From Luteithermobacter gelatinilyticus (GTDB lineage: Bacteria; Pseudomonadota; Alphaproteobacteria; Sphingomonadales; Emcibacteraceae), in contig NZ_CP040517.1 of NCBI RefSeq assembly GCF_005849285.1, positions 2,672,501-2,736,500 of the forward strand: 64,000 bases of DNA, read 5' to 3'. Positions 27,651 through 38,060 of the stretch are shown one piece after another. The notes under the pieces were generated by a model that was not told where the DNA came from, ran no database searches, and saw nothing but the letters and a program-made list of their open reading frames with translations. The position numbers and the translations under genes were made by a program. Position 1 is the stretch's first letter, and the number at the start of each line of letters is the position of its first letter.

Positions 27651-28349
27651 ATGAAAAAAGCTCTGTTTGCCGTTCTTATAATCCTGGCTCTAATCATTGG
27701 CGCGCTGGTGTATATCGCCTCGCAGGCCGGGGCGCTGATTCAGAAAGCGACACTGGATTATGGCCCGGAAGTCACCGGCGCGGCCATTGAACTGGATGGG
27801 GTGGACGTGTCCTTTCTCGGCGGGCAGGCCCGCCTCAACGGGCTGGTGGTTCACAATCCGGAAGGGTTCAAATCCTCTCATGCCTTCAAAGTGGATGAGG
27901 TTGCCGTCAGGCTGGACGTGATGTCAGTGATGGACGATGTGATCCGTATTCAGGAAATCCGCATCCAGGGCGCCGATCTGGTCTATGAACTGGGCAGCAA
28001 AGGCAACAATATCCACCAGTTGCAGAAAAATGTGGAAAACTACATCGCCCGCTTTGGGGCCCGTGAGGACAGCGAAAGCGTCAAAAAATTCATCATTGAC
28101 GATATTTATGTCAACGGCACCAAAGTGCAGCTGGCCACTGACCTGATGGGCGGCAAAAGCGCTGGCCTGACCCTGCCGGATATCCATCTGGAAAATGTGG
28201 GTAATGAAAACAAGGCGGCCACCGGCGCCGAGGTGCTGAAAAAAGTCCTGAGTGCGGTCAATACCAGCCTTGGCAAGGTGGTGACCAAGGACATGATCAA
28301 AGACGCGCTGGGCGAAGCGGAAAATATACTCAAGGATATTTTCAAATAA
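27651..28349 (+). CDS. AsmA-like membrane-anchored protein
   Basis: 232 residues starting at MKKALFAVLII, which gives an N-terminal membrane anchor (about residues 4-24); the frame is open 12 codons upstream, but the GGGGAAGG site fits this ATG. The rest is mostly beta and resembles the AsmA N-terminal repeat (GAAIELDGVDVSFLGGQARL, IQEIRIQGADLVYEL, KFIIDDIYVNGTKVQL). AsmA-like proteins work at the inner face of the envelope, some in lipid transport. A helical C-terminus follows. It lies 111 bases after the holin and 43 before lemA; no link to lysis can be inferred. Confidence 0.75.
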   Translation: MKKALFAVLIILALIIGALVYIASQAGALIQKATLDYGPEVTGAAIELDGVDVSFLGGQARLNGLVVHNPEGFKSSHAFKVDEVAVRLDVMSVMDDVIRIQEIRIQGADLVYELGSKGNNIHQLQKNVENYIARFGAREDSESVKKFIIDDIYVNGTKVQLATDLMGGKSAGLTLPDIHLENVGNENKAATGAEVLKKVLSAVNTSLGKVVTKDMIKDALGEAENILKDIFK

Positions 28350-28392
28350 GGCGCTGGCATCCGTTTAAACCCAGCCCACAGGAGAACAACAG

Positions 28393-28953
28393 ATGATATG
28401 GATCATTCTGATCGCCGTTCTGATCGGCCTTTACCTGTTATATTACGCGCTGATCTCGCGCCGGAACAAGGTCCTGGAAGCGTTGTCGGGCATTGATGTG
28501 CAATTAAAAAAACGTCATGATCTTCTGCCCAACGTCCTGAGCATTGCCAAAAAATATATGGAGCATGAACGAGATGTGCTGAATCGGGTGACGGAAATGC
28601 GCAGCCGCGCCGACCAGTCCTATGACCGCCGCAAGCCGGAGGAAGTCGAACGCCACCTGGAGGCGGAAAAGGGGCTGCAAGCTGCCATGATGCAGCTTTT
28701 TGCGGTGGCCGAAAACTATCCCGACCTCAAGGCGCACCAAACCATGATTCAGGCCCAGCAGAGCTTTGAAGAGGTGGAAGGCCACATTGCCGCCGCCCGG
28801 CGGTTCTATAACAGCGCAGTGACGGATCTGAACAATCTGGTACAGATTTTCCCCACCAGCGTCATTGCCGGCCTCATCGGTATCAAAAGCATGCCTTATC
28901 TGGAAGCGGACGACACCGAACGCAAGCCGGTTGTGGCTACAGATTATTTGTAA
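28393..28953 (+). CDS. lemA: LemA family protein
   Basis: 186 residues: an N-terminal membrane helix (WIILIAVLIGLYLLYYA), then a long helical bundle with the LemA signature YYALISRRNKVLEALSGIDV, LKKRHDLLPNVLSIAKKYM and ARRFYNSAVTDLNNLVQIFP. The family is widespread, membrane-bound and of uncertain function. It is paired with a DUF3137 protein 58 bases downstream, a recurring two-gene unit. Confidence 0.93.
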   Translation: MIWIILIAVLIGLYLLYYALISRRNKVLEALSGIDVQLKKRHDLLPNVLSIAKKYMEHERDVLNRVTEMRSRADQSYDRRKPEEVERHLEAEKGLQAAMMQLFAVAENYPDLKAHQTMIQAQQSFEEVEGHIAAARRFYNSAVTDLNNLVQIFPTSVIAGLIGIKSMPYLEADDTERKPVVATDYL

Positions 28954-29011
28954 CCCCCTTACGCTTTCCCAATGAATCATAACACCATGATCAGCGCCCA
29001 GGGGGAGTAAG

Positions 29012-29959
29012 ATGAACTGGTCAGGCATTTTGCCGGAACTGGAAGGGTTTGAAGCCTATGTGCAGCAGGACCTGCGCCCGCAGCTGGAGGCGTTGCAGGC
29101 CGAGCGCCCGCGCGCCATAAAAAGCCTTGTCCTTGGCGTGGCCCTGGCCCTTCTTGTGTTTAGCGCGCTGGCTGTCTTCATCTGGCTACAGGAGCAGGAC
29201 CTCCGGCTTCTGTTGCTTGCCGCTTTTGCGGCTGGTGGCATCGGGTGGCTGGGATCCCGCCCCCTCTTGCGGCTTCATAAAAAGGCCAAAGTCAGGATCA
29301 TGGACAGCCTGTGCGGGTATCTGGGCCTTAACTATCGCCTGAAACCGCAAAACTGTTCCGTTAGCAGATTCAGAAAACTCGCCCTGGTGCCGGGCCATGA
29401 CGAACGCAAAACCGAAGACCAGATTTATGGCCGGATCGGCGAGGTGGATTTTAATCTGTTTGAGGCCAAACTGGTGCGCATTTCCCGGGACAGCAAGGGA
29501 CGGCGCCGCCGCACCACTGTGTTTCGGGGACTTCTGGCCGAATTTGACTTTCACAAAAACTTCTCCGGCACCACCATCATCCGCAAGGACCAGACTTTTT
29601 TGGGAAACATCCTTGACGGGCTGGGCCGGGGAGACCGGGTGAAGCTGGAAGATCCGGTTTTCGAAAAATATTTCGAGGTTTATGCCAGCGATCAGGTGGA
29701 GGCCCGGTATCTGCTCACTCCCGCCTTTATGGAACGCATTCTCAATCTGGGACGGATCGTGGGCGAAGGCAATTTGCAGATGGCCTTTGATCGGGGCGCT
29801 TTATCCCTGGCGATCCGCAAATCCAAAAACAGTTTTGAAGGCGGCGGGATCTTCATGGATTTCACGGACCCCGCGCGGCTAGTGGAAGCAGCACGGGAAC
29901 TGGCCCTTATTTATGGCATTGTGGAGACCTTGCGCCTGGAACTCAAAACCAGGATCTGA
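29012..29959 (+). CDS. DUF3137 domain-containing membrane protein
   Basis: 315 residues with two close membrane helices (about residues 35-72, SLVLGVALALLVFSALAVF and LLLLAAFAAGGIGWLG). A cytoplasmic domain with the DUF3137 pattern follows (YGRIGEVDFNLFEAKL, FRGLLAEFDFHKNFSG, LEDPVFEKYFEVYASDQVEARYLL). DUF3137 proteins commonly accompany LemA, as here; their role is unknown. GGGGGAG precedes the ATG. Confidence 0.88.
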   Translation: MNWSGILPELEGFEAYVQQDLRPQLEALQAERPRAIKSLVLGVALALLVFSALAVFIWLQEQDLRLLLLAAFAAGGIGWLGSRPLLRLHKKAKVRIMDSLCGYLGLNYRLKPQNCSVSRFRKLALVPGHDERKTEDQIYGRIGEVDFNLFEAKLVRISRDSKGRRRRTTVFRGLLAEFDFHKNFSGTTIIRKDQTFLGNILDGLGRGDRVKLEDPVFEKYFEVYASDQVEARYLLTPAFMERILNLGRIVGEGNLQMAFDRGALSLAIRKSKNSFEGGGIFMDFTDPARLVEAARELALIYGIVETLRLELKTRI

Positions 29960-30044
29960 GCCTGCCCGGATCACGATCAAAGCTTGCTGATTGGGTCTTT
30001 TTTGATTACTCTTGTAAGAACCATAAAAAATTGGGGGAATGGGG

Positions 30045-32000
30045 ATGTACCGTATAGCCGTTCTGGCGTTTCTTTGTATCGTTTATATTCTTCCTGTCCA
30101 CGCCACGGATGAGCCCAGAAGTGTTGCCGCCAAAATTTTCGGCCGTCTGCCCATGGTCAAGAGCCTCAAGCTGTCACCAGACGGCACCCGACTGGCCATC
30201 CTGCAACGGATGGGGGGACGCACCGGGATGCTAACCATGAGCCTGAGGCCCGAAGAAAAAGGCAAAAAGTTTCTCATCGGCTTCAAGGATGGGGAATTCA
30301 ACTGGGTACGCTGGCTGACCAATGAGCGTCTCGCGGTGAGTATACGTTTTCCTGCAAAACGTTTTGGCACGGAAACCATCGAAACCCGGCTTCTTGCCAT
30401 GGACTGGACCAAACAGAACCAGATCAACCTGGTTCAGAAACAGAAACATAAGGCCAACGGATCTACAACCAGCTCCATGACCTGGGCTACCCAGTTCCAG
30501 GATGCCGTGGTCAGTTTCCTGCCCGATGATCCGGATCATATTCTGCTCGCGCTCGATACCTATGACACGATGAATCATCCCGATGTGTACAAGGTCAATA
30601 TTCACACTGCGGATCGGAAAAAAATAGTGCGCAGCAGGAGCACCATTATGAACTGGCACGCGGACCAGAAGGGGGTTGTGCGTCTGGGCACCGGGTTAAG
30701 CAAGGACAGAAGATACAAGGTCCTTTACCGCAAAAGTGAAAACCACAGGTGGACATATATCGCCGACTATGACCTGATCGACGCCAACGCCCCCTTTGAA
30801 TTTGTGGAATTCAGCACCGAGCCCGAAATGATTTTTGTCTCCCGCCTGGATGAAGCAGGCCGCAAAGCATTTTACAAATACAATACCGAAACGGGGGAAT
30901 TCGTCGAAAAAATCGCCGGCAGCCAGAAGGTGGATATTGAAACCATTGACGTGGATGAGGATGGCAATCTGCGCAGCTATGTCTACCCCGATGAAAATCC
31001 GCAAATCGTACATCTGGATAAAAAGCGTAAGGCGATACAGGGGTTTCTCGACAAACAGTTCCCCGGCGAAGAAGCCCGTATTGTCTCCGCCAGCAAAGAT
31101 CAGAAAAGTTTCATCATTTATGTAACCTCCCCGCAAAATCCAGGCGACTATTATTATCTGAACCTGGACAGCCGACGCATGGACTGGATCGGAGAAAACT
31201 ATCCGGGACTGGATCGCAGCCGGCTATCGGACATGACGCCTCTCACCTATACGGCCCGCGACGGCCTAGAAATTCCCGCTTATCTATCCCTGCCGAAAGG
31301 AAAAGAAGCCAAAAACCTGCCCACCGTGATTTTACCCCATGGCGGGCCAGCCAGCCGGGATTACTGGGGTTTTAATTATTGGGTGCAGTTGCTCACCACC
31401 CGGGGGTATGCGGTGTTGCAAATGAATTACCGGGGGTCCACCGGCTATGGCGCGCAGTATGAAAGCCTGGGCGATCATGAGTTTGGCGGCAAGATGCTGG
31501 AAGACATCATTGATGGGGCCCGGTGGGTGGCCGCGCAAGGCATCGCCGACCGGGATCGCCTGTGTATCATGGGCGGCAGTTACGGGGGCTATGCCGCATT
31601 ACAAACCGTGGTGAGGGAGCCGGACCTGTTTCAATGTGCGGTGGCCTTTGCTCCCATCACAGATGTCCGCAAGATGGTTTCCGATATGAAAAAGTATGTC
31701 GGCAGCAAAGTGAGGCGCGACTATGTGCGCCATGATGACCTGTCCTATGGCGACATTTCCCCTTACCTTCATGTGGACAAGATCAATATTCCTGTACTTC
31801 TGGCCCATGGTACCAAGGACCGGCGTGTCCGTTATCTTCAGGGGGAAAAGTTCGCCAGGAAAATGAAAAATAAAGGCAAGGATATTCTTTTCCTGAAATT
31901 TGAGGACGGCAACCATCACTTAAGCCGCGAACAACACCGCATCAGATTTATGGTCGAGGTGGAAAAATTTCTCAAAAAACATCTGGAATACCCCGAATAA
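30045..32000 (+). CDS. S9 family serine peptidase (prolyl-oligopeptidase type), exported
   Basis: 651 residues with a signal peptide (MYRIAVLAFLCIVYILPVHA). An N-terminal beta-propeller covers about residues 30-390, and an alpha/beta-hydrolase domain has the nucleophile elbow GGSYGGYAAL, the Asp in GTKDRRV and the catalytic His in EDGNHHLS. ILPHGGPASRDYWGF and the RGSTGYG segment are typical of S9C acyl-aminoacyl peptidases. It probably trims peptides in the periplasm. The first ATG (30039) lies too close to the GGGGGA ribosome-binding site; the ATG at 30045 has a six-base spacing. Confidence 0.9.
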   Translation: MYRIAVLAFLCIVYILPVHATDEPRSVAAKIFGRLPMVKSLKLSPDGTRLAILQRMGGRTGMLTMSLRPEEKGKKFLIGFKDGEFNWVRWLTNERLAVSIRFPAKRFGTETIETRLLAMDWTKQNQINLVQKQKHKANGSTTSSMTWATQFQDAVVSFLPDDPDHILLALDTYDTMNHPDVYKVNIHTADRKKIVRSRSTIMNWHADQKGVVRLGTGLSKDRRYKVLYRKSENHRWTYIADYDLIDANAPFEFVEFSTEPEMIFVSRLDEAGRKAFYKYNTETGEFVEKIAGSQKVDIETIDVDEDGNLRSYVYPDENPQIVHLDKKRKAIQGFLDKQFPGEEARIVSASKDQKSFIIYVTSPQNPGDYYYLNLDSRRMDWIGENYPGLDRSRLSDMTPLTYTARDGLEIPAYLSLPKGKEAKNLPTVILPHGGPASRDYWGFNYWVQLLTTRGYAVLQMNYRGSTGYGAQYESLGDHEFGGKMLEDIIDGARWVAAQGIADRDRLCIMGGSYGGYAALQTVVREPDLFQCAVAFAPITDVRKMVSDMKKYVGSKVRRDYVRHDDLSYGDISPYLHVDKINIPVLLAHGTKDRRVRYLQGEKFARKMKNKGKDILFLKFEDGNHHLSREQHRIRFMVEVEKFLKKHLEYPE

Positions 32001-32135
32001 GGCCTGTTCCCAAAACGTCTTGCGGCTTTTCCTGGGAACGACGCAAGGCGCAGCGATGAATGCCCCTTGACGTCCGGCGACGTTTGTCGGAATAATCCCG
32101 TTTTCTGGACCGGAACCCGGTCCGGGGTCGTGCTC

Positions 32136-32173
32136 TAGAGTGAATTAGGTCAATCTATTCACAATTCACGCTA
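32136..32173. repeat. 38-bp short palindromic form of the TAGAGTGAATTG family
   Basis: Starts TAGAGTGAATT and ends AATTCACGCTA, nearly an 11-bp inverted repeat; on the reverse strand it reads GTGAATTGTGAATAG. It sits between the S9 peptidase and the PerM-type permease, immediately before the latter's ribosome-binding site. Confidence 0.85.
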
Positions 32174-32198
32174 AATGAAAACAACTGAAGGGAAATCC

Positions 32199-33287
32199 AT
32201 GCGCATCTTGACTTTTGCCGGGGGACTGGGGCTGATTACCCTGATTGTTTTCATTATGGTCATTGGCCGGGATCTGCTTGTGCCGTTTATGATTGCAGTG
32301 GTGATCTGGTATCTGATTCATACCCTGTCCGACTATTTTCAGAAAATCCGCCTGGCCGGCAGGAGCTTGCCGCCCAAGCTGAGTTTCGCGCTGGCGTTGC
32401 TGACCATGATGATGGCGCTGGTGCTACTGTTTGACATGATCAGCAACAACATCACCGACGTGAAAACCGCCGCCCCCCACTACCAGGAAAATTTTCGTTC
32501 CCTTACAGGGCGGTTTTTTGCCCTGATCGGTCTTGACGACCAGGTCAATCTCAACCAGTTTTTAAGCCAGATCAGCCTGGCGCCGTTTATCACCAATATT
32601 GCCTCGACCATGGCGGCGCTCGCGGGCAATGCCAGTCTGATCCTCATTTATCTGCTGTTTCTGATCCTGGAAGAGAAGTTTTTTCCGCAGAAGCTGGACG
32701 CCCTGCTGAAAAATTCCCGTTATGATGAAACGGTGCGCACCATTCTAACCCATGTGGCGCAGGATATCGAAAAATACGTGGCGATCAAAACCTTTGTCAG
32801 TCTGCTGACGGGGCTGGCCTGTTATGTGGTGCTGATCCTGGTGGGCGTGGATTATGCAGAATTCTGGGCGTTTATTATTTTTCTTCTGAACTATATCCCC
32901 ACCATTGGTTCGCTGCTGGCAGTGATATTTCCGGCCCTGCTGTCTCTGGTGCAGTTTGACACCTTTACACCTTTTGTGGTGGTGCTCGTCACGCTGGGGA
33001 CGATTCAGTTCAGTGTGGGCAACATTCTGGAACCCAAACTGATGGGCAATTCTTTGAATCTAAGCCCGTTGGTGGTGATGTTGTCGCTGGCTTTGTGGGG
33101 CAGTATCTGGGGTATTGCCGGCATGTTTTTAAGCGTGCCGTTCACGGTCATCCTGATGATTGTGTTTTCCCAGTTTCCAGCCACCCGACCGGTGGCCATC
33201 CTGTTGTCCCAGGACGGTTATATCAAGGCACGGAAAGTGGTCAAAAATTCCGGATCACCACAGCAAGAAGAGGCGGCCGGCGTCTGA
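32199..33287 (+). CDS. AI-2E family (PerM-type) membrane permease
   Basis: 362 residues with about eight membrane helices. The first pair (LTFAGGLGLITLIVFIMVIG, LLVPFMIAVVIWYLIHTL) is followed by a large soluble loop, then LLTGLACYVVLILVGVDYAEFWAF and NYIPTIGSLLAVIFPALLSL, a signature of the AI-2E/PerM family. It then has GNILEPKLMGNSLNLSPLVV. Members export or exchange small molecules; the substrate is not predictable. An in-frame ATG at 32175 overlaps the repeat edge; ATG 32199 with GAAGGGA eight bases upstream is preferred. Confidence 0.9.
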   Translation: MRILTFAGGLGLITLIVFIMVIGRDLLVPFMIAVVIWYLIHTLSDYFQKIRLAGRSLPPKLSFALALLTMMMALVLLFDMISNNITDVKTAAPHYQENFRSLTGRFFALIGLDDQVNLNQFLSQISLAPFITNIASTMAALAGNASLILIYLLFLILEEKFFPQKLDALLKNSRYDETVRTILTHVAQDIEKYVAIKTFVSLLTGLACYVVLILVGVDYAEFWAFIIFLLNYIPTIGSLLAVIFPALLSLVQFDTFTPFVVVLVTLGTIQFSVGNILEPKLMGNSLNLSPLVVMLSLALWGSIWGIAGMFLSVPFTVILMIVFSQFPATRPVAILLSQDGYIKARKVVKNSGSPQQEEAAGV

Positions 33288-33326
33288 TACCGAACCCGCA
33301 AGAAATCAGGTAAACAAACGATCAGC

Positions 33327-33671
33327 TCACGCGCTGGCGGCGACCTGCTGTTCTATTTCTTCCTCACAGAACAGCTTATAGGTCAGCAACAAGATCTCTT
33401 CCACCCGTTTGTCTTTGATGCGATAAAAAATCTGCTGGCTTTCCCGTCGCGTCGCGACCAGCCCTTCCGCCCGCATTCGACTCAAATGCTGGGACAGCGC
33501 CGATTGGGATATATTCAGATTTTTTTCGAGGTCCCCCACACACATCTCTTCGTCAAGAAGACGAGACAAAATAACTAACCGGTTGGGGTTTGCCAGAGTT
33601 TTCAGGAAATCCGCGGCCTGCAACGCATTCTCCTGAAGTTTCTCAGTATCAATCCGTTTTGTATGCTTCAT
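33327..33671 (-). CDS. ArsR/SmtB-family regulator with two cysteines (BigR/SqrR-like)
   Basis: A 114-residue winged-helix repressor: LKTLANPNRLVILSRLLDEE, recognition region ISQSALSQHLSRMRAEGLV and wing TRRESQQIFYRI. It lacks the ArsR CVC metal motif but has single cysteines at positions 44 (EEMCVGDL) and 102 (YKLFCEEE), close to the pair that senses persulfide in BigR/SqrR. That role is inference: no sulfide-oxidation gene is adjacent. It faces the permease convergently and could act elsewhere. Confidence 0.82.
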   Translation of the reverse strand: MKHTKRIDTEKLQENALQAADFLKTLANPNRLVILSRLLDEEMCVGDLEKNLNISQSALSQHLSRMRAEGLVATRRESQQIFYRIKDKRVEEILLLTYKLFCEEEIEQQVAASA

Positions 33672-33884
33672 TATCTTTTTGCCTGTAACGCTTCATCCGC
33701 CTGTAGATTAATCGGGAATCATTTCTGAACGAGTTGATCACCCCGCTCTGTTTTTAGCTTTTGTGTAAATAACTATATCCCAATTCCCGGAAAGCGCTAA
33801 CAAAAAAATATTTTCCACAAGGTACGGGACCAGAACCCACAAAGGGGCCCTAGTCCCGGCACACCATATGGTTGAATTTTATAT

Positions 33885-35051
33885 TCAGGCCGTCTCCCCG
33901 AACAGCTCCCGCCCAATCAGCATACGACGGATTTCGCTGGTGCCAGCGCCAATTTCATAAAGTTTAGCGTCCCGGAGCAGCCGACCGGTAGGATATTCAT
34001 TGATATAGCCATTGCCACCCAAAGCCTGGATCGCCTGCAATGCCATCTGGGTCGCCCGTTCGGCGGAATAGAGGATGCAGCCGGCGGCATCCTTGCGGGT
34101 TGTCTCACCCCGATCACAGGCGGCGGCAACCGCATAGACATAAGCCCGGCAGGCATTGAGTTCAGTATACATGTCCGCGATCTTGCCCTGCATCAGTTGA
34201 AATTCGCCGATGGGCTGACCGAACTGCTTGCGTTCATGGATATAGGGCAATACCACATCCAGACAGGCCTGCATGATGCCAAGCGGTCCACCGGACAGCA
34301 CCACCCGTTCATAATCCAGACCACTCATCAGCACCCGCACCCCGGCGTTTTCCTGTCCCAGAACATTTTCTTCCGGCACTTCGCAGTCTTCAAACACCAG
34401 TTCACAGGTATTGGAGCCACGCATGCCCAACTTGTCCAGCTTCTGCGCCGTGGAAAACCCTTTCATGCCTTTCTCAATCAGAAAAGCGGTGATGCCGCGG
34501 GGGCCGGCGTCAAGATCAGTTTTGGCATACACCACCAAAGTGTCCGCATCGGGACCGTTGGTGATCCACATCTTATTCCCGTTGAGCACATACCGGTCGC
34601 CTTTTTTATCGGCCCGAAGCCGCATGCCCACCACGTCAGAGCCCGCCCCCGGTTCGCTCATGGCCAGCGCCCCCACATGTTCCCCGCTGATCAGCTTGGG
34701 CAGATATTTGCGTTTCTGCTCTTCCGAACCGTTGCGATAAATCTGGTTGACGCAAAGGTTAGAATGGGCACCGTAGGAAAGACCCACGCTGGCTGAGGCA
34801 CGGGAGATTTCCTCCATGATCACACAATGGGCCAGATACCCCATATCGACCCCACCATATTCTTCGCTCACGGTCACCCCCAAAAGACCCAGATCCCCCA
34901 TCTTGCGCCACATGTCGGCGGGGAACTCGTTTTTGGCGTCAATTTCCGCCGCACGCGGAGCCAGCTCCTTGTCTGCAAAAGACTTTACCGTCTCGCGCAG
35001 CATGTCAATCTCATCGCCCAGATTAAAATTCAGAGAAGGATAAGAAACCAT
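33885..35051 (-). CDS. Isovaleryl-CoA dehydrogenase
   Basis: FAD enzyme (388 residues) that converts isovaleryl-CoA to 3-methylcrotonyl-CoA in leucine breakdown. [20 protein letters not shown] is the stretch that sets IVD apart from other acyl-CoA dehydrogenases; [13 protein letters not shown] and [17 protein letters not shown] bind FAD, and the C-terminal [13 protein letters not shown] carries the family end. It is the last gene of the minus-strand leucine operon, 124 bases after the HMG-CoA lyase, which leaves room for a separate promoter or processing site. Confidence 0.94.
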   Translation of the reverse strand: MVSYPSLNFNLGDEIDMLRETVKSFADKELAPRAAEIDAKNEFPADMWRKMGDLGLLGVTVSEEYGGVDMGYLAHCVIMEEISRASASVGLSYGAHSNLCVNQIYRNGSEEQKRKYLPKLISGEHVGALAMSEPGAGSDVVGMRLRADKKGDRYVLNGNKMWITNGPDADTLVVYAKTDLDAGPRGITAFLIEKGMKGFSTAQKLDKLGMRGSNTCELVFEDCEVPEENVLGQENAGVRVLMSGLDYERVVLSGGPLGIMQACLDVVLPYIHERKQFGQPIGEFQLMQGKIADMYTELNACRAYVYAVAAACDRGETTRKDAAGCILYSAERATQMALQAIQALGGNGYINEYPTGRLLRDAKLYEIGAGTSEIRRMLIGRELFGETA

Positions 35052-35124
35052 CTATTGGTCCTTTCTTGGTTCATAAAATTATTTTGTCTAAGGTGTTCCA
35101 TAAATTGATAAATGCGACATCACG

Positions 35125-35154
35125 ATCCCCTAAAAAGGGTGCGGCGATCCATAA
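35125..35154. repeat. Dispersed 26-bp motif, copy 1
   Basis: CCCCTAAAAAGGGTGCGGCG followed by ATCCATA is almost the same as a stretch at 46853-46879. It lies in the gap between the HMG-CoA lyase and IVD genes. The CCC/GGG arms can form a small hairpin. Confidence 0.65.
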
Positions 35155-35175
35155 CTTTTTTGTGTGCCAAAGAAA

Positions 35176-36072
35176 TTATTTTCCCATTGCCACCGCCACC
35201 TTGGAAGTCGGCGGACGGCCCAGGAAGTCGGCAATATACCAGGCGGCTTCGACCAGTTTGTCGAGATCCACGCCGGTCTCTAGTCCCAAGCCCTTCAGCA
35301 GATACAACACATCTTCCGTCGCCACATTGCCGGATGCGCCTTTGGCATAGGGACAACCGCCAAGCCCCGCAACAGAGCTGTCGATGACGCTAATGCCCCG
35401 TTCAAGCCCGGTCAGGATATTGACCAATGCCTGACCATAGGTGTCGTGGCAATGAAGGGCAAGCCGCTCAACCGGTGCCACGGCCAGCACCGCATCCAGC
35501 ATGGCATTGAGGCTTCTGGGCGTGCCAACACCAATGGTATCGCCGAGCGAGATTTCATAACAGCCCATTTGCAAAAGCGCCTGTGTTATCTCCGCCACAG
35601 CCCTTGGCGCAATCTCGCCTTCATAGGGGCAGCCCACGACGCAGGAAATATAACCGCGCACGGACACACCTTCGGCCCGCGCCTTTTCCGCCACCGGCCG
35701 GAACCGGTCCAGGCTTTCGGCGATACCACAGTTGATATTCTTGCGGCTGAAACTTTCCGAAGCAGCCCCGAAAATGGCCACTTCCCGTGCTCCCGCGGCC
35801 AAGGCCGCATCCAGCCCCTTCATATTCGGGGTAAGCACCGGATAAACCACTCCTTCCCGCGCGGGCAATGCCGCCATGACGTCAGCATTATCCGCCATTT
35901 GCGGCACCCATTTGGGAGAGACGAAACTGGTAGCCTCGATCTTTGTAAGGCCCGCATCAGCAAGAAGCCCAATCAGCTTCACCTTCACCTCAGTCGGCAC
36001 CACCGTCTTTTCATTCTGCAACCCGTCGCGGGGTCCCACTTCATAAAGGCGAACCGTGGCCGGCATAGTCAT
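35176..36072 (-). CDS. mvaB: Hydroxymethylglutaryl-CoA lyase
   Basis: 298-residue TIM-barrel metal enzyme of the DRE-TIM family splitting HMG-CoA into acetyl-CoA and acetoacetate, the last step of leucine degradation. [12 protein letters not shown] (residues about 10-21) gives the metal and catalytic Arg/Asp; [26 protein letters not shown] (metal His) and [20 protein letters not shown], with the mobile-loop Cys, complete the site. Its start overlaps the MCC alpha stop by 4 bases, so the two are translationally coupled. Confidence 0.96.
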   Translation of the reverse strand: MTMPATVRLYEVGPRDGLQNEKTVVPTEVKVKLIGLLADAGLTKIEATSFVSPKWVPQMADNADVMAALPAREGVVYPVLTPNMKGLDAALAAGAREVAIFGAASESFSRKNINCGIAESLDRFRPVAEKARAEGVSVRGYISCVVGCPYEGEIAPRAVAEITQALLQMGCYEISLGDTIGVGTPRSLNAMLDAVLAVAPVERLALHCHDTYGQALVNILTGLERGISVIDSSVAGLGGCPYAKGASGNVATEDVLYLLKGLGLETGVDLDKLVEAAWYIADFLGRPPTSKVAVAMGK

Positions 36073-38054
36073 GCTTCATCCTCCGTAATCTTTACCAGAA
36101 GCTGGCCGTCCGTCACCTGCTCCCCTTCCTGGGCCGCCACTTGTTCCACCGTGCCCGCCAACGGCGCCTTCAGGGTATGTTCCATCTTCATGGCTTCGAG
36201 GACCAGGAGCGGCTGGCCCGCCTCCACCCGGTCGCCCTCCGCCACCATCAGCCGACTGAGGCGGCCGGGCATGGGGGTGATAATTACGCCGCTACCGGTC
36301 ATATCCTCACCCGCTTCTGCGCCCGGCAGATAATGATGCAGGTAAAACACCCTGCCGTCCTGGAATATGGTGTACTCCTGCCCGTCACGGATGACCTTGG
36401 CCTGGACCTTGTGGCCGTCAAACAGAATGGTGAAATCCTCCCCGCGTCGCTCCGCCACACAGGCTTCATGTTCGCGGCCATCAATCAACAGACGAAAGCC
36501 ATTTTCCTCATAGGTCACCTCAATGTCGCGCTTGCCTTGCTGGTCCACAAAAGTGAGGGTGCTGGTCAACGCCATATTCATACGCCAGCCATCGGTCCAG
36601 TCCCACACGTCGGCAGAAGACCGGTCAGGCACCAGTTCATTCAACACGGCCAGGGCCAGAATTTCCGGCCAGGCCGGCCCTGGCTGCGGGATAAGGTCCT
36701 GTTCAAAGCGGGAAATGAACCCCGTGTCCACATCCCCTTTGGCAAAGGCGTCATGATCGAAAATCCGGCCCAGAAACTCCAGATTGGTCTTCAGGCCCGC
36801 CACCGCTGTCTCGCGTAGCACCCGGCGCATCTGCCTGAGCGCACCGGGCCGATCCCGGTCCCAAACAATCAGCTTGGCAATCATGGGATCATAATGGATA
36901 CTGACCTCGTCGCCTTCCTCCACCCCGCTGTCAAGACGAAAATGCTGGTCCTGCGGCGGGGTTGAAAAATGATGCAACCGGCCGGTCTGCGGCAGGAACC
37001 CGCTGGTCGGGTCCTCGGCATAAAGCCGCACTTCAAAAGCATGCCCATCAAGCGGAATCTGGTCCTGGGTCAGCGGCAACCGCTCTCCTGCCGCAATGCG
37101 CAGCTGCCAGTCCACCAGATCAAGGCCGGTAATCAGTTCCGTCACCGGATGCTCCACCTGAAGACGGGTGTTCATTTCCATGAAATAGAAACTGTCCTTA
37201 TGAAGGCCTTTGCTGCTGTCTACAATAAATTCGATGGTGCCCGCCCCGCAATAGCCAATGGCCTTGGCCGCCTTCACCGCCGCTTGTCCCATGGCCCGGC
37301 GCATGTCTTCCGGCATGCCCGGCGCGGGCGCTTCTTCCACCACCTTTTGGTGGCGGCGTTGCAGGGAACAGTCCCGTTCATAAAGATAAACCGCCTCGCC
37401 GTGACTGTCGGCGAAGACCTGCACTTCGATATGGCGGGGTTTGGCGAGGAATTTTTCAACCAGAACATGGGCATTGCCAAATGCGGCTTCGGCCTCGCGT
37501 TGGCAGCTTTCCAGCGCGCTCAGAAATTCCTCCGCCTTTTCCACCAGCCGCATGCCCTTGCCGCCGCCGCCGGCCACCGCCTTGATCAACACGGGATAGC
37601 CGATGCGGTCCGCCTCTGCTTTCAACACATTCGGGGTCTGATCCGCCCCCTGATAGCCTGGCACCACCGGCACCCCGGCCCGGGCCATCAGCTCCTTGGC
37701 CCTATCCTTTAATCCCATGGCCCGGATGCTTTCCGGGCCGGGGCCGATGAAAACCACCCCCGCTTTTTCACAGGCTTCCGCAAATTCGGCATTTTCCGAC
37801 AGAAACCCATATCCCGGATGAATGGCCTGAGCCCCGGTGCGTTGCGCCACCTCGATCAGTTTTTCTGCACACAGATAACTCTCGCGTGCCGCCGCGCCGC
37901 CGATCAGGTGCGCCTCATCGGCAAGCCGCACATGCCGGGCGGCACTATCGGCTTCGGAATAGACAGCCACCGTAGCAATCCCGCTTCTACGGGCGGTTTC
38001 GATAATACGGCAGGCAATTTCCCCGCGATTGGCAATCAGGATCTTGTCAAACAT
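36069..38054 (-). CDS. Methylcrotonyl-CoA carboxylase, biotin-containing alpha subunit
   Basis: 661 residues carrying biotin carboxylase and biotinyl domains: [16 protein letters not shown] at the start, the ATP-grasp loop [12 protein letters not shown] and [13 protein letters not shown]. The C-terminal BCCP has [13 protein letters not shown] with the biotinylated Lys. With the beta subunit it carboxylates 3-methylcrotonyl-CoA. The acyl-CoA specificity is taken from the surrounding leucine genes (IVD, hydratase, HMG-CoA lyase). Confidence 0.95.
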   Translation of the reverse strand: MFDKILIANRGEIACRIIETARRSGIATVAVYSEADSAARHVRLADEAHLIGGAAARESYLCAEKLIEVAQRTGAQAIHPGYGFLSENAEFAEACEKAGVVFIGPGPESIRAMGLKDRAKELMARAGVPVVPGYQGADQTPNVLKAEADRIGYPVLIKAVAGGGGKGMRLVEKAEEFLSALESCQREAEAAFGNAHVLVEKFLAKPRHIEVQVFADSHGEAVYLYERDCSLQRRHQKVVEEAPAPGMPEDMRRAMGQAAVKAAKAIGYCGAGTIEFIVDSSKGLHKDSFYFMEMNTRLQVEHPVTELITGLDLVDWQLRIAAGERLPLTQDQIPLDGHAFEVRLYAEDPTSGFLPQTGRLHHFSTPPQDQHFRLDSGVEEGDEVSIHYDPMIAKLIVWDRDRPGALRQMRRVLRETAVAGLKTNLEFLGRIFDHDAFAKGDVDTGFISRFEQDLIPQPGPAWPEILALAVLNELVPDRSSADVWDWTDGWRMNMALTSTLTFVDQQGKRDIEVTYEENGFRLLIDGREHEACVAERRGEDFTILFDGHKVQAKVIRDGQEYTIFQDGRVFYLHHYLPGAEAGEDMTGSGVIITPMPGRLSRLMVAEGDRVEAGQPLLVLEAMKMEHTLKAPLAGTVEQVAAQEGEQVTDGQLLVKITEDEA

Positions 38055-38060
38055 GCGCCC

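Noticed and set aside
32001-32110. Hairpins after the S9 peptidase gene as a structured RNA
   Set aside because: GTTCCCA/TGGGAAC and GGACCGG/CGGTCC arms can pair, but neither a T run nor a known riboswitch core is present; probably only transcript-end structure.
33327-33671. The ArsR protein as SahR
   Set aside because: SahR carries a C-terminal methyltransferase-like domain; this protein is only 114 residues and ends after the winged helix.
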